Positions 42,086 through 50,591 of a stretch of DNA of 64,000 nucleotides are shown here, piece by piece (within the stretch, counting starts at the first letter, position 1; the number at the start of each line of letters is the position of its first letter). The translations under genes and the position numbers were made by a program. Source of the stretch: Rhodococcus rhodnii (GTDB lineage Bacteria; Actinomycetota; Actinomycetes; Mycobacteriales; Pseudonocardiaceae); contig JOAA01000001.1 of NCBI GenBank assembly GCA_000720375.1, positions 434,001 through 498,000 on the forward strand. Direction: 5' to 3'. The notes under the pieces were generated by a model, which was not told where the DNA came from, did not search any database, and was given only the letters and a program-made list of their open reading frames with translations.

Positions 42086-42706
42086 TCAAGCGAACCGGGA
42101 GATGTCCCCCGCACCTTCTCGGACGATCTCCGGCTCGCCCTGGGAGAAGTCGATCACCGTGGTCGGGACCGTGCCGCATTCGCCTGAGTCGATGACCGCG
42201 TCGATCACGTTGTCCAGGCGTTCCTTGATCTCCCAGCCCTGGGTCATCGGTTCGTCCTGGTCGGGCAGCAGCAATGTGCTGGACAGCAGGGGTTCGCCGA
42301 GTTCCGCGAGCAGCGCCTGGGCCACGGTGTGGTCTGGGATACGGACGCCGACCGTCTTCTTCTTCGGGTGCTGCATGCGCCGCGGGACTTCCTTCGTCGC
42401 GGGCAGGATGAACGTGTAGCTGCCCGGGGTCACCGCCTTGATGGCGCGGAACACGTCGTTGTCGACGTACACGAACTGGCCGAGCTGCGCGAAGTCCTGG
42501 CACACCAGGGTGAAGTGGTGACGGTCGTCGAGGTGCCTGATCTGCCTGATCCGGTCGATCCCGGCGCGGTTTCCCAGCTGGCAGCCGAGCGCGAAACACG
42601 AGTCCGTCGGATAGGCGATCAGCCCGTCTTGCCGCAACAACTCGACGACCTGCTGGACCGATCGCCGCTGGGGATTGTCGGGGTGCACATCGAAATACCT
42701 CGCCAT
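42086..42706 (-). CDS. Sua5/YciO/YrdC-family protein (threonylcarbamoyl-AMP synthase-like)
   Basis: 206 residues, start ATG 42706 (MARYFDVHPDNPQRRSVQQV). YrdC-fold motifs: GLIAYPTDSCFALGC near the N-terminus, the KR-type active-site segment HHFTLVCQDFAQLGQFV, TPGSYTFILPATKEVPRRM, KTVGVRIPDH and STVIDFSQGE-like PTTVIDFSQGE near the end. Members use threonine, bicarbonate and ATP for tRNA t6A formation; the YciO branch has weaker or different activity. This protein has the short single-domain form without the Sua5 extension, closest to YciO. It lies 31 bp downstream of the multicopper oxidase. Confidence 0.85.
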   Translation of the reverse strand: MARYFDVHPDNPQRRSVQQVVELLRQDGLIAYPTDSCFALGCQLGNRAGIDRIRQIRHLDDRHHFTLVCQDFAQLGQFVYVDNDVFRAIKAVTPGSYTFILPATKEVPRRMQHPKKKTVGVRIPDHTVAQALLAELGEPLLSSTLLLPDQDEPMTQGWEIKERLDNVIDAVIDSGECGTVPTTVIDFSQGEPEIVREGAGDISRFA

Positions 42707-42737
42707 GCACCCCAACACTAGTCCATCTTGGACGTGC

Positions 42738-44183
42738 TCACGCGACAATCTTCATCTGCGCCATCATCGCCACCGACGAGTGGTCGACGAAGTGGCAGTG
42801 AAACGGGAACATTCCCGTGTACGGCGCGTCGAACTTGATAAGCAGCCGGACCGTCTCCCCCGACGCGATCGACACGGTGTCCTTCGGGTACGCCTCCCAC
42901 GGCTCCACTGACCTGCCGTTGCGGTCGAGCACGCGGAACTGCACCACGTGCACGTGCAGCGAATGCGGGATCGGGTCCGGGTCGGCGTTCGTGACCTCCC
43001 AGATCTCCGTACTTCCCCGTTTGACCGTGAAATCCGTGCGGTACGGGTCGTACGGTTTGCCGTTGATCAGGAAGACCAGGTTCTTGAAGTCGAAGCTCAG
43101 CACGACTTTCCTGGTCATCATCACCGGCGCGCCGATCGCGGGCAGGACGCTGAGCTTCTGCGGCACCGAGCTGTCGTCGGTGTCCGGCATGTCCTTGCGG
43201 ATGCTGTCGACCACGTCGAACCGCATGATCTCGGTGTTCTCCGGCACCGTGCCCTGCGCGTTGACCAGCGTGATCGCGCTGCCGCCACGGGCGTTGCTGA
43301 AGTCGACGACGACCTCCACCCGCTCGGCGGGCCACAGCGAGATCTCCGTGCGGCGCACCGGCCGGGCCAGCAGGCCGCCGTCCGTGGCGACCTGGACGAG
43401 CTCCCCGCCGTTGCTCAGCCGGAACGAGAACATCCGCTCGTTCGACGTGTTCACCAGGCGTAGCCGGTACTTGCGCCGCCGGACCCGCAGAACTGGTTGC
43501 GGCACACCGTTGACCAGGACGGTGCTGCGACGTTGAGCGTCGAACATCGCCCACAGCAGCTGACCGTGGTCGTCCAATGCGACGTCCCGGAACATCAGCG
43601 GGATGTCGAACTGCCCGCGCGGCAGCATCGGCGCGGCCTTCGGGTCCTCGATCAGGTAGAGCCCGCACAGTCCTTTGTAGATCTGCTCGGCCTCCAAGTG
43701 GTGCGCGTGGTCGTGGTACCACAACGTCGAGGCGCGCTGGTCGTTCGGGTAGTGGTAGATCCGCGAGTGGCCCGGCTGGATCACGTCCAACGGGTGACCA
43801 TCGCTGTCCTGCGGCACGATCCCGCCGTGCAGGTGCACAGCGCTGGGGGTCTGCAGGCGGTTGGTCACCGCGACCTTCACCGAACGACCGCGCTTGGCTT
43901 TGATGGTCGGCCCGGGGAAGCTGCCGTTGTACGTGATCACTTCGGTCGGCACGCCCGGCAGGATCTCCGCGACACCAGGCTTGACCGAGAGTTCGTAGTA
44001 GTCCGTCGAACGGTCGGAGTACACAGGGGACAGTACCGGCGGGATGGGGAGTTCGCGGGTGAACGGCTTGGCCGCCGGTGGGCTGCCGACCACCGCGGCC
44101 ATGAGACGCTCCGCCGGCAGGGCCAGCGCCACGCCACCAGCAGCGCCCAGTTTCAAGGTGCCTCTACGGTTGAGCATCCGCAT
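42738..44183 (-). CDS. Multicopper oxidase (CotA/bilirubin-oxidase-like), Tat-exported
   Basis: 481 residues. N-terminal MRMLNRRGTLKLGAAGGVAL followed by ALPAERLMAA looks like a twin-arginine signal. All four copper motifs are present: VHLHGG, WYHDHAHHLEAEQIY, HSLHVHVVQF and HCHFVDHSSVAMM, where the final Met is the type-1 axial ligand position. Such enzymes oxidise phenols, bilirubin or metal ions with O2. A CotA-like or phenoxazinone synthase-like activity on aminophenols is conceivable given the nearby phenazine genes, but the distance of 8 kb does not prove a link. Preceded by a small membrane protein gene (12-bp gap), probably an operon. Confidence 0.92.
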   Translation of the reverse strand: MRMLNRRGTLKLGAAGGVALALPAERLMAAVVGSPPAAKPFTRELPIPPVLSPVYSDRSTDYYELSVKPGVAEILPGVPTEVITYNGSFPGPTIKAKRGRSVKVAVTNRLQTPSAVHLHGGIVPQDSDGHPLDVIQPGHSRIYHYPNDQRASTLWYHDHAHHLEAEQIYKGLCGLYLIEDPKAAPMLPRGQFDIPLMFRDVALDDHGQLLWAMFDAQRRSTVLVNGVPQPVLRVRRRKYRLRLVNTSNERMFSFRLSNGGELVQVATDGGLLARPVRRTEISLWPAERVEVVVDFSNARGGSAITLVNAQGTVPENTEIMRFDVVDSIRKDMPDTDDSSVPQKLSVLPAIGAPVMMTRKVVLSFDFKNLVFLINGKPYDPYRTDFTVKRGSTEIWEVTNADPDPIPHSLHVHVVQFRVLDRNGRSVEPWEAYPKDTVSIASGETVRLLIKFDAPYTGMFPFHCHFVDHSSVAMMAQMKIVA

Positions 44184-44195
44184 ACCTCTTTTCTT

Positions 44196-44642
44196 CTACG
44201 GAACGCCGAACAGCGCTGTTCCGGCGACGACGAGCACGAACGTGTACTGCAGCACCGTCATCGCGGCCGCCACCGTGCCGGTGAACAAGATCGCGTTCCC
44301 CAGCGTCATCGCGGCGACCGGTATCGTCACCAGGGCGGCGAGCACCGACCCCAGGACAGCAAAGGAAAGTCTCGCTTTGACCTGATCGCGGACATGCCGC
44401 CGGACAAGCCATGCGGCGGCCAGGATCGCGATCGTGGTCAGGTGAAGGGCAAGCATGATCAGGCCGGGATAGTTGATGACGGCTTCTCCGGTCACCGGCG
44501 CCGGTGGCAGGTAGCCGTTTTGGTGGTGGCCGTTCGTGGCCAAGGCGTGCCGTGGGACGAAGGCTCCGGTCGGCAAGAAGCGGGCGCGGTCTCTTAGTGC
44601 CCACGCGATCACAGCCGCAGTCACCGCCGCGAAGAGAACCAC
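44196..44642 (-). CDS. Small membrane protein upstream of the multicopper oxidase
   Basis: About 148 residues with four hydrophobic segments (VVLFAAVTAAVIAWAL; LIMLALHLTTIAILAAAWLV; FAVLGSVLAALVTIPVAAM; VLQYTFVLVVAGTALF). I do not recognise a family. The frame is open further upstream through a dispersed repeat, so I chose GTG 44642 where the protein-like sequence begins; this start is tentative. A His/Asn-rich loop (HALATNGHHQNGYLPP) between the first two segments might bind copper. Twelve bases separate it from the multicopper oxidase, suggesting a shared role in copper handling. Confidence 0.55.
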   Translation of the reverse strand: MVLFAAVTAAVIAWALRDRARFLPTGAFVPRHALATNGHHQNGYLPPAPVTGEAVINYPGLIMLALHLTTIAILAAAWLVRRHVRDQVKARLSFAVLGSVLAALVTIPVAAMTLGNAILFTGTVAAAMTVLQYTFVLVVAGTALFGVP

Positions 44643-44666
44643 CGGAACGGTTCGCGGCGCACCCGA

Positions 44667-44730
44667 AACTGTCGTACCCCCAGTGTTGAATGGAAATCGG
44701 GGGGTCCTCGGGGTGGCGGGCTTTGTCGCG
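44667..44730. repeat. 64-bp repeat, copy 1
   Basis: Begins AACTGTCGTACCCC and contains AATGGAAAT and GGGGGGTCC, ending GTCGCG. About 86% identical to 44855-44918. The two copies flank part of a 511-bp region (44643-45153) that shows no other convincing gene. Confidence 0.75.
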
Positions 44731-44854
44731 ATGAGGGCGGAGCCTGGGGATGGTTGCGAAATCACGCCGCCCACCTCCCCTGAGGACGGTCAACAGCAGG
44801 GCCTCCGGCAAGCTGCTGATCATCACCCCGACCGGGCTCTGGCGACACCACTGG

Positions 44855-44918
44855 AACTGTCGTACCCCTGGTGTTCAATGGAAATTGGGGGGTCCCCGAA
44901 GTGGCGGGGTTTGTCGCG
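44855..44918. repeat. 64-bp repeat, copy 2
   Basis: Direct copy of the unit at 44667-44730, 188 bp away, about nine differences. Looks like a dispersed intergenic element; the remaining sequence to 45153 contains no recognisable gene. Confidence 0.75.
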
Positions 44919-45153
44919 GGGGTGGCGGCCCGGACCAAGACGATGTCCTCAGTGGTCGCCATGGCAGCTGGAACGCCCGAAACCGTGAGCCATCTGATGT
45001 CCAAAGGTCTCACCACCGCCCGCTCGCAGCCAGGTCCGCAGCCACGGAGTCGCGGATCGGCACTGGCCGAGGCACAGGTGGAACCGGCCGGCGAGGTGCC
45101 ATTCTGTGCCGGAGGGCTCGGGTTACTCGGGTGGTTATCCTGGCCATGGTCTT

Positions 45154-45786
45154 TCACCCCACCAATGGGCTGGCTACGCGCTTGACCAGCTGGTCGCGGA
45201 TCCTTGTCGGGATGTCCGGCGCGAAGCGGGAGAGGTAGCTTTCGGCGTGCGCGTCCGTGTCGATCACGAAGGGCAGGTCGAAGACGACGAGCTTGCGGAT
45301 CGCCAGCAGGGGCAAGGGTGCGCGCAGCGCCTTGAACTGTGCGTTCCACAGGCCTGGTTCGTCGCAGACGGGATGGAACTGGCCGATCATCAGGCCGTCG
45401 GCCACGAACGAGTCCTTTGCCTCACGCTGCAGGGCATCCAGCTCGGTCGAGTCCGTGTAGTCCAAGTGCGGCAACGCCAACAGGATCGTCAGCAGTTCCC
45501 GATCGTCCGGGGAAAGCCCGGCCGACAAAGCCGTGTACTGGGCCCGCAAGCCGAGAATCGCCGCACGAACGTCCAAAGTGGTCGCAGCCGCCAGGTAGTA
45601 CAGGCCTTTGCGTAACGAAGGTTGGGTGTACGGACACACTGGACCGCTTCGGCCGAGGTCGGGATGTGCGGTCACCAGGTAGTCCCGCGACCACGCCAGC
45701 ACCTGCCGCACCGAAGGCAAGTACTGCGCAGGCACCTTGCCGTCGTCGACCTCGGCCGCCGTCCAGATCAACACCGCGTTGTTCAT
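45154..45786 (-). CDS. DUF6875 family protein
   Basis: 210-residue soluble protein. It starts MNNAVLIWTAAEVDDGKVPA and contains CPYTQPSLRKGLYYLAAA, FVADGLMIGQFHPVCDEPGL and LLAIRKLVVFDLPFVIDTDA, matching the DUF6875 group often found in actinobacterial metabolite loci. Function unknown. The ATG overlaps the GNAT stop by 4 bp, so it is translated with the decarboxylase-GNAT operon. The two conserved Cys and the FHP motif are noteworthy but unexplained. Confidence 0.75.
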   Translation of the reverse strand: MNNAVLIWTAAEVDDGKVPAQYLPSVRQVLAWSRDYLVTAHPDLGRSGPVCPYTQPSLRKGLYYLAAATTLDVRAAILGLRAQYTALSAGLSPDDRELLTILLALPHLDYTDSTELDALQREAKDSFVADGLMIGQFHPVCDEPGLWNAQFKALRAPLPLLAIRKLVVFDLPFVIDTDAHAESYLSRFAPDIPTRIRDQLVKRVASPLVG

Positions 45787-46376
45787 TGCGGCTCCCGCCA
45801 CATCGGCTGCAGTGTCGGTCCGTCGGGAATTTCGATCGTTGTGCCGACCGGCAGGAAGCCGTAACGGCGGGATACTGCCAATCCTCCGGACGAGCTGGCC
45901 TCGGCGTAGGCGGCGGCGCGATCGGCGTCGATGCGTGCCATCAGTGTGTCGTACAGGACTGACATCGCACCGTGGCGTTGACTGGATGGGCTGACGCCGG
46001 CGAACGACAGGTAGTAGTGCGGGCGGCCGGTTGGGTGGTGGATCGTCTGCAGACCTGAGATCGTGGCCATCCGCTCGGCGTCCGGACCGAGGATCTCCGT
46101 GAATCGGGCGGCCAGTTCCTCGCCGCGGGTCTCGGTTTCCTCCCATGCGCCCGGCGGCAGGAACAACAACGCCGCGTCCCGGGCCGAGTTCGTGTAGACG
46201 CTGTTGTAGCGCAACGATATGTCCAGGAACTCACGGAAGAACGCGGGCAGGATCGTGGCCCGCCGCGCGTCGTCCGGGGTGATCCAGCGGGTCAGCGCGT
46301 CCTCGTGGAACGCGTCGGCGAGTATCTTGGCCAGCACCTCGGTGTCGGCGGCGGTTGCCAACTGAGCTTCGGACAC
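45783..46376 (-). CDS. GNAT-family N-acetyltransferase
   Basis: 197-residue acetyl-CoA-dependent acyltransferase. Start MSEAQLATAADTEVLAKILA. The acceptor-side helices follow (AFHEDALTRWITPDDARRAT, FFREFLDISLRYNSVYTN). The acetyl-CoA loop is PHYYLSFAGVSPSSQRHGAM, with the Q/R-x-x-G-x pattern as QRHGAM, and the C-terminal motif AEASSSGGLAVSRRYGFLPV is typical. It follows the PLP decarboxylase after 11 bp, so it may acetylate the amine that enzyme makes. Confidence 0.85.
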   Translation of the reverse strand: MSEAQLATAADTEVLAKILADAFHEDALTRWITPDDARRATILPAFFREFLDISLRYNSVYTNSARDAALLFLPPGAWEETETRGEELAARFTEILGPDAERMATISGLQTIHHPTGRPHYYLSFAGVSPSSQRHGAMSVLYDTLMARIDADRAAAYAEASSSGGLAVSRRYGFLPVGTTIEIPDGPTLQPMWREPQ

Positions 46377-46387
46377 GGCCTTTCCCT

Positions 46388-47743
46388 TCAGACTCGAGCG
46401 GCGAGTTCTTCGACACGGGCGTGCAATGTGTCCACATAGTCCTCAGCCTCGGGCTTCATCAGGACACTGCGCACCACACGGGCGGAATCGGTGTCTTGCG
46501 TGACAAGCGGGTGGCGTCGGCGGAAAGCAGCAGCGTCGGTACGCAGCAGGCTCAGGTAGACCGGGTCATCTTCGGCCGCCATCCCCAAGCGCAGCAGAGC
46601 GTCCGACCGGGCATCCACAGTGGACATATGGGTGCCCGAAGGGAAGTAGGTGACGATGTCGAGCTCCGGCTGTTGGTAGAGCACAAGCTCGTCAGAGGCT
46701 TCAAGCCGGGCAGCCCAAGCGATCGCGGCACGGCGGTTGGCGGCCAGGATCTGCCCGAAACCGGACGGGGTCAGCGGCAGCAGCTGCAGGGTCAGCCACA
46801 ACGCGGCCGCGGCGGCACCGGCTCGTGAGCACTCCAGGCTGATCTCGCCGAGGTGCAGCTGCGAGTCGGTGAAGTAGGTGTACGGCGAGTCGTGCGACAG
46901 ATGCTTTCCGGCCCGCGGGTCGGCGAAAAGCACTGCGCCGCAACCATATGGCTGCAGGCCGTGCTTGTGCGGGTCGACCGCGACCGAATCGCACGAGGCG
47001 ATCGCGCGCCATGGCCGCGGGTCGATCCCAAGCGCCGCACGGCCCAGAATGCTGTAGAAGCCACCGTAGGCCGCGTCCACATGTACCCGGGCGCCGTACT
47101 TCCGTGCCAGCGCAACGATTTCGTGCACCTGGTCGACGGCGCCGAGCCCGGTTGTACCGGTGGTGGCGACGATTGTTCCGACGCGACCGCTGTGCAGGAC
47201 ATGGTCCACGGCGTCGAGATCGACGCGTCCAAGTGCGTCCACCGGAAGCCGGTGTCCTTGAATTCCGAGCACGTGGCACATACGCTCATGCGTGTAATGA
47301 CATTCCGAGCTGAACGCGATTCCCTTGCCCGGATGCAATTGCCGTGCCACGTACAGCGCTTCCAGATTGGCCATGGTTCCGCTGGTCGTCAGGTGGCCGA
47401 TGTGCGGGCCGAAGCCGACCATTTCGGCGAGCGCGCTGACGCATTCGCGCTCCATTTCAGTGGTTGCCGGACCACCCTCTTGGGCGTGGTTGTTCGGGTT
47501 GAACTGCATGGCCGTGAGATAGCCGACGATCGCGGCCGGATGCGGTGGTTTCACCATCTGTCCGGCATAACGCGGGTGGAAGAACGGGTAGTTGTTCTCG
47601 AGGCGTTTGGCGAACTGTTCGAACGCGACGCCGAACTGGTCGTCGGACACATGATGGGACGCGTGTGGCTGCACCTGGCCGAACTGCTCGGCCCAGGAGG
47701 CGGCGAAGTCAGCCGCGCGGGTTAGCCAATACCGCAGATCCAT
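46388..47743 (-). CDS. PLP-dependent group II amino-acid decarboxylase
   Basis: 451 residues. Fold-type I decarboxylase of the aromatic/glutamate group. SGTMANLEAL is the phosphate-binding segment, His150 in SECHYTHERM stacks on the cofactor, Asp223 in HVDAAYGGF pairs with the pyridine nitrogen, and Lys260 in AVDPHKHGLQPYG forms the Schiff base. It would convert an amino acid to an amine; substrate unassigned. First gene of an operon with GNAT and DUF6875. A 26-bp perfect hairpin directly upstream separates it from the DUF1772 genes. Confidence 0.9.
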   Translation of the reverse strand: MDLRYWLTRAADFAASWAEQFGQVQPHASHHVSDDQFGVAFEQFAKRLENNYPFFHPRYAGQMVKPPHPAAIVGYLTAMQFNPNNHAQEGGPATTEMERECVSALAEMVGFGPHIGHLTTSGTMANLEALYVARQLHPGKGIAFSSECHYTHERMCHVLGIQGHRLPVDALGRVDLDAVDHVLHSGRVGTIVATTGTTGLGAVDQVHEIVALARKYGARVHVDAAYGGFYSILGRAALGIDPRPWRAIASCDSVAVDPHKHGLQPYGCGAVLFADPRAGKHLSHDSPYTYFTDSQLHLGEISLECSRAGAAAAALWLTLQLLPLTPSGFGQILAANRRAAIAWAARLEASDELVLYQQPELDIVTYFPSGTHMSTVDARSDALLRLGMAAEDDPVYLSLLRTDAAAFRRRHPLVTQDTDSARVVRSVLMKPEAEDYVDTLHARVEELAARV

Positions 47744-47791
47744 GGCTCAGTTGTACCGAGCCACCCGCAAGAGCCCCGCAAGACGCCAGAA

Positions 47792-47845
47792 AACCCTCGT
47801 GAGTGTTTTGGCCGGTTAGAACCGGCCAAAACACTCACGAGGGTT
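47792..47845. terminator. Perfect 26-bp stem hairpin
   Basis: AACCCTCGTGAGTGTTTTGG continues CCGGTT, then a 2-nt loop AG and the exact reverse complement to 47845. It lies 9 bp beyond the DUF1772 stop. A strong intrinsic-type hairpin that works in both directions. Its arm sequence recurs at 53163-53292 and 63419-63464. Confidence 0.75.
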
Positions 47846-47854
47846 GACCAGGGA

Positions 47855-48346
47855 TTACTGACTGAAGGTGGCTATCAGTGCCCAGATCGCGGCGCCGAAG
47901 CCCAGTGTGGCGAACCACGCCCGGATTCCGTTCAGCCTGACCCAACGGTCTTCGAACTCTTTACGGACACCGGCGAGATCGGCGATCTTGTCCGGCGGGC
48001 CGTACCGGTCCAGCCGGACATTCATCGGCACGTTCCCGCGCACGGTGATGCCGAAACAGATCAGGTAAAGCACCAGGCTCGCCAGCACCGGCAGGAACAC
48101 TCCGAACGGCTGCCCGATGAACAGGATCACCGTGAGGATGCCGAACAGCGCCGATCCGATGAAGGTCATGAAGAACCGGGGATTTTGCACATCCCGGTTG
48201 ATTTTCTGCATCACGTCGACGAACGTGCGGTCATCCGTACCGCGCAGACTGACCATCACCGAAATGGAGTAGGTGTAGAAAAAGCCGGAGACCAGTCCAA
48301 GCAGGAGCGTTGTCACGATCAGTGACGCGGCCCTGACCACTTCCAT
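47855..48346 (-). CDS. DUF1772 (anthrone-oxygenase-like) membrane protein 1
   Basis: 163 residues with four hydrophobic segments (first ASLIVTTLLLGLVSGFFYTY). DUF1772 hallmarks are the short acidic and basic segment FVDVMQKINRDVQNPRFFMT after the first helix, the NVPMN motif in GITVRGNVPMNVRLDRYG, and the C-terminal W-R-N-like WVRLNGIRAWFATLGF. Some members are anthrone oxygenases of polyketide pathways; most are unassigned. Second gene of a pair with a related protein 45 bp upstream; followed by the perfect hairpin terminator. Confidence 0.85.
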   Translation of the reverse strand: MEVVRAASLIVTTLLLGLVSGFFYTYSISVMVSLRGTDDRTFVDVMQKINRDVQNPRFFMTFIGSALFGILTVILFIGQPFGVFLPVLASLVLYLICFGITVRGNVPMNVRLDRYGPPDKIADLAGVRKEFEDRWVRLNGIRAWFATLGFGAAIWALIATFSQ

Positions 48347-48391
48347 TGTTGTTCCTCCCTGCCCCGCGTGATCCCAGTCCGGACGACCGTA

Positions 48392-48955
48392 TCAGGAAAT
48401 GCCCGTTTTGAGAGCCTTGTTCGCGCGTCCATGTAGCGCGATCGCGGGTACCAAGGCCAGCAACGACAACATGCACGCAATCGTGCGCGCCGCGTTGAGA
48501 GCGTTCCACGTGCCTTCGTTGAACGCGGCCCGCGCGGCGGCGAAGTCGGCGATGACGGCGGGATCGCCAGCCGCGGCCAGTTTGTCGTTGAGAGGGATGT
48601 TTCCGCCGAATGTCAGCGCCAAAGCGACCACATAGAGCAGCATGGCGGCGAAGATCCAGCGTGCGGCCTTACGGTAGCCCGCTCGCTGGTGCACGATAGC
48701 GGCGGCGCCGGTGAAGATGAACGCGCCGAAGAAAGCGAACGCGAACGCACCGGTCTGCACGCCTTCGTTGATCTTCTGCATGGCGACGACGAACGCCCGG
48801 TCGTCGACCTTGGCCAGTGACGGCATGACCAGGATCGCGAACGCGAAGAAGAAACCGGCCATCAGTCCAACTGTGAGGGTGGCCAGGTACAACAGTGGAG
48901 CGGCGGCCTTGCTGCGTGGCCCGGCCTGCTGGCCGGCGCCTTGGTGAGCGAGCAT
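48392..48955 (-). CDS. DUF1772 membrane protein 2
   Basis: 187 residues, start ATG 48955. Same family as the downstream protein (VGLMAGFFFAFAILVMPSLA, DDRAFVVAMQKINEGVQTGA, FGGNIPLNDKLAAAGDP, WNALNAARTIACMLSLLAL) but not a recent copy. A hydrophilic N-terminal stretch of about 20 residues precedes the first helix. Both may act together in the membrane, possibly on aromatic or quinone substrates (family-level inference). Confidence 0.83.
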   Translation of the reverse strand: MLAHQGAGQQAGPRSKAAAPLLYLATLTVGLMAGFFFAFAILVMPSLAKVDDRAFVVAMQKINEGVQTGAFAFAFFGAFIFTGAAAIVHQRAGYRKAARWIFAAMLLYVVALALTFGGNIPLNDKLAAAGDPAVIADFAAARAAFNEGTWNALNAARTIACMLSLLALVPAIALHGRANKALKTGIS

Positions 48956-49034
48956 CGGACTCGTCCTTCTCTCTGGTGTGGACTCATTGGTAGCAGGCAA
49001 ACCCGGCGCGACCGCCCAGTCTTCCCTCGATCGG

Positions 49035-49049
49035 GGTGAACAGTTCACC
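49035..49049. promoter_or_regulatory. Palindrome GGTGAAC-A-GTTCACC
   Basis: Perfect 7-bp arms with one central base, 80 bp upstream of the DUF1772 operon start and just downstream of the hemerythrin stop. Suitable as an operator; regulator unknown. Confidence 0.35.
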
Positions 49050-49060
49050 GGAACAGCCGA

Positions 49061-49714
49061 TCAACGCTTCCCGAGGTTCACCACCGGCGCGATCACGCGC
49101 TCGTAGCGCCAAGTCAGTACCGTGTTTCCGATCAGGCGCACCGGTGGCGGGATGGACACCGCGGCGGCCGCGGCGGCGGTTCGCTTGTCCACGCCGTCGA
49201 ACAGCCACGGGAACAGGAAAGCCCGCATGGCCGGGCCGGCGCTGCGCATCACCTGGTTCTCGATGTCCAGGTACTGCTGGCGGGTCAGGTCCTCGACGAA
49301 CACCGGGAACACGATGGGTTCTTCCACCTTGAGGTGCTCCAGCAGGATGTTCTCGAACTTCTCGGCCGCCGCCGGTGCCGTGGACACGTCGCCGTGCAGT
49401 GCCTTGGAGACCTCCAGCATCGACTGGTCGAGCTCGGTGTGGTCGTGCGCGAGTGCCTTCTCCTTCTCGGCGAAGTCCGCCACCCGCCTGCGCAGCTCGG
49501 GAAAGAGCACATCATCCTCTGTCCGGTGGTGCCACTCGATCACGTCGCGCAACTGGTCGAACCACGAGGCCACCGGCCCGGCGTTGGCACGAGTCACATT
49601 GGGCGCCGCCTTGACGACTCTGCGGGCGTCTCTGCGCATCGCCACGTGCATCAAGGCGAAGCCATGGATGTGCACCGGCAGGCCGCCGACGCCGTTCTCT
49701 GTCGACATAGTCAT
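49061..49714 (-). CDS. Hemerythrin-domain protein
   Basis: 217-residue four-helix-bundle protein. Iron-ligand pattern: HIHGFALMHVAMRRDARR, DQLRDVIEWHHRTEDDVLFP (HxxE form), HDHTELDQSMLE, and LLEHLKVEEPIVFPVF. Hemerythrin-like proteins carry a di-iron site and bind O2 or respond to reactive nitrogen/oxygen species. The extended C-terminus with a basic tail is common in actinobacteria. Its ATG overlaps the NmrA-like stop by 4 bp, implying co-translation and probably a joint stress role. Confidence 0.88.
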   Translation of the reverse strand: MTMSTENGVGGLPVHIHGFALMHVAMRRDARRVVKAAPNVTRANAGPVASWFDQLRDVIEWHHRTEDDVLFPELRRRVADFAEKEKALAHDHTELDQSMLEVSKALHGDVSTAPAAAEKFENILLEHLKVEEPIVFPVFVEDLTRQQYLDIENQVMRSAGPAMRAFLFPWLFDGVDKRTAAAAAAVSIPPPVRLIGNTVLTWRYERVIAPVVNLGKR

Positions 49715-50529
49715 CCCGACCAGATCCCCGTTTCCGCGGTTTTCCGCGCGTAGTCACCGAAATCCCTTGGCTCGCGACCGAGCGCCCGCTGGACGCCGTC
49801 GCTGAGGTACGAGTTCCGTCCATCAAGGACTTTCCGGAACATCTCCACATAGGCTAGTGGCAGGCCGTGTTGCCGAAGCATCTGCGCGTACTCGACGAAC
49901 GTCATCGGCACGTAGCTGACCTCTTTGCCTGTCGCCGCACCGATCTCCGCGGCCGCGTCGCCGAACGTCAGCAGCCGCGGGCCGGATAACTCGTACGTCT
50001 GCCCCAGGTGATGGTCAGTGGTCAGCGCAGCGACCGCGACATCCGCGATGTCCTCGGCGTCGATGAACGGCTCGGCGACGTCACTGGCGGGCAGTTCGAT
50101 CACGCCGTGCCTGACCGGCTCGAGCATGAAGCTCTCGCTGAAGTTCTGGTTGAACCACGCGGCCTGCAGGATCGTCCACTCGGCGCCGCTTTCCCGTACC
50201 GCCTGTTCGCTGCCGCCGGCGTGTACTTCGTCGCCACGCCCGGACAACAACACCAACCGCTGCACACCCGCACCGACTGCGGCAGCGGAGAAATCAGCGA
50301 TCGTCTCGGCCGCGCCGGGGAAGGCGATCTCCGGCGAGTAGACGACGTACACCTTGTCGACGCCGTCGAGCACGGGTCCCCAGGTGTCCCGGTCGTCCCA
50401 GTCGAATGGCGGCTGCGCGGCGGTCCGGGATCCGATCCGCACTTGGACACCGAGCGCTTCCAGCCTTGCTGTCACCCGGGTGCCCGTCTTGCCGGTCCCG
50501 CCAAGCACCAAGGTCGTCTTGTCGCTCAT
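49711..50529 (-). CDS. NmrA-like NAD(P)-binding protein
   Basis: 272-residue atypical SDR. Glycine motif TLVLGGTGKTGTRVTARLEA at the N-terminus, followed by the conserved FDWDDRDTWGPVLDGVDKVY and RLVLLSGRGDE. No YxxxK catalytic pair is evident, as in NmrA/QorB-type sensors or quinone reductases. Likely binds NAD(P)(H) and senses redox state or reduces quinones. Overlaps the hemerythrin gene by 4 bp. It begins 62 bp after trpC-like, so it may be outside the biosynthetic operon. Confidence 0.87.
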   Translation of the reverse strand: MSDKTTLVLGGTGKTGTRVTARLEALGVQVRIGSRTAAQPPFDWDDRDTWGPVLDGVDKVYVVYSPEIAFPGAAETIADFSAAAVGAGVQRLVLLSGRGDEVHAGGSEQAVRESGAEWTILQAAWFNQNFSESFMLEPVRHGVIELPASDVAEPFIDAEDIADVAVAALTTDHHLGQTYELSGPRLLTFGDAAAEIGAATGKEVSYVPMTFVEYAQMLRQHGLPLAYVEMFRKVLDGRNSYLSDGVQRALGREPRDFGDYARKTAETGIWSG

Positions 50530-50591
50530 AACACTCCTAGGCCCGGGAGACAGTGTCTTCCCGGGCCGCTAGTCAGTAGTCCATACAAGAA

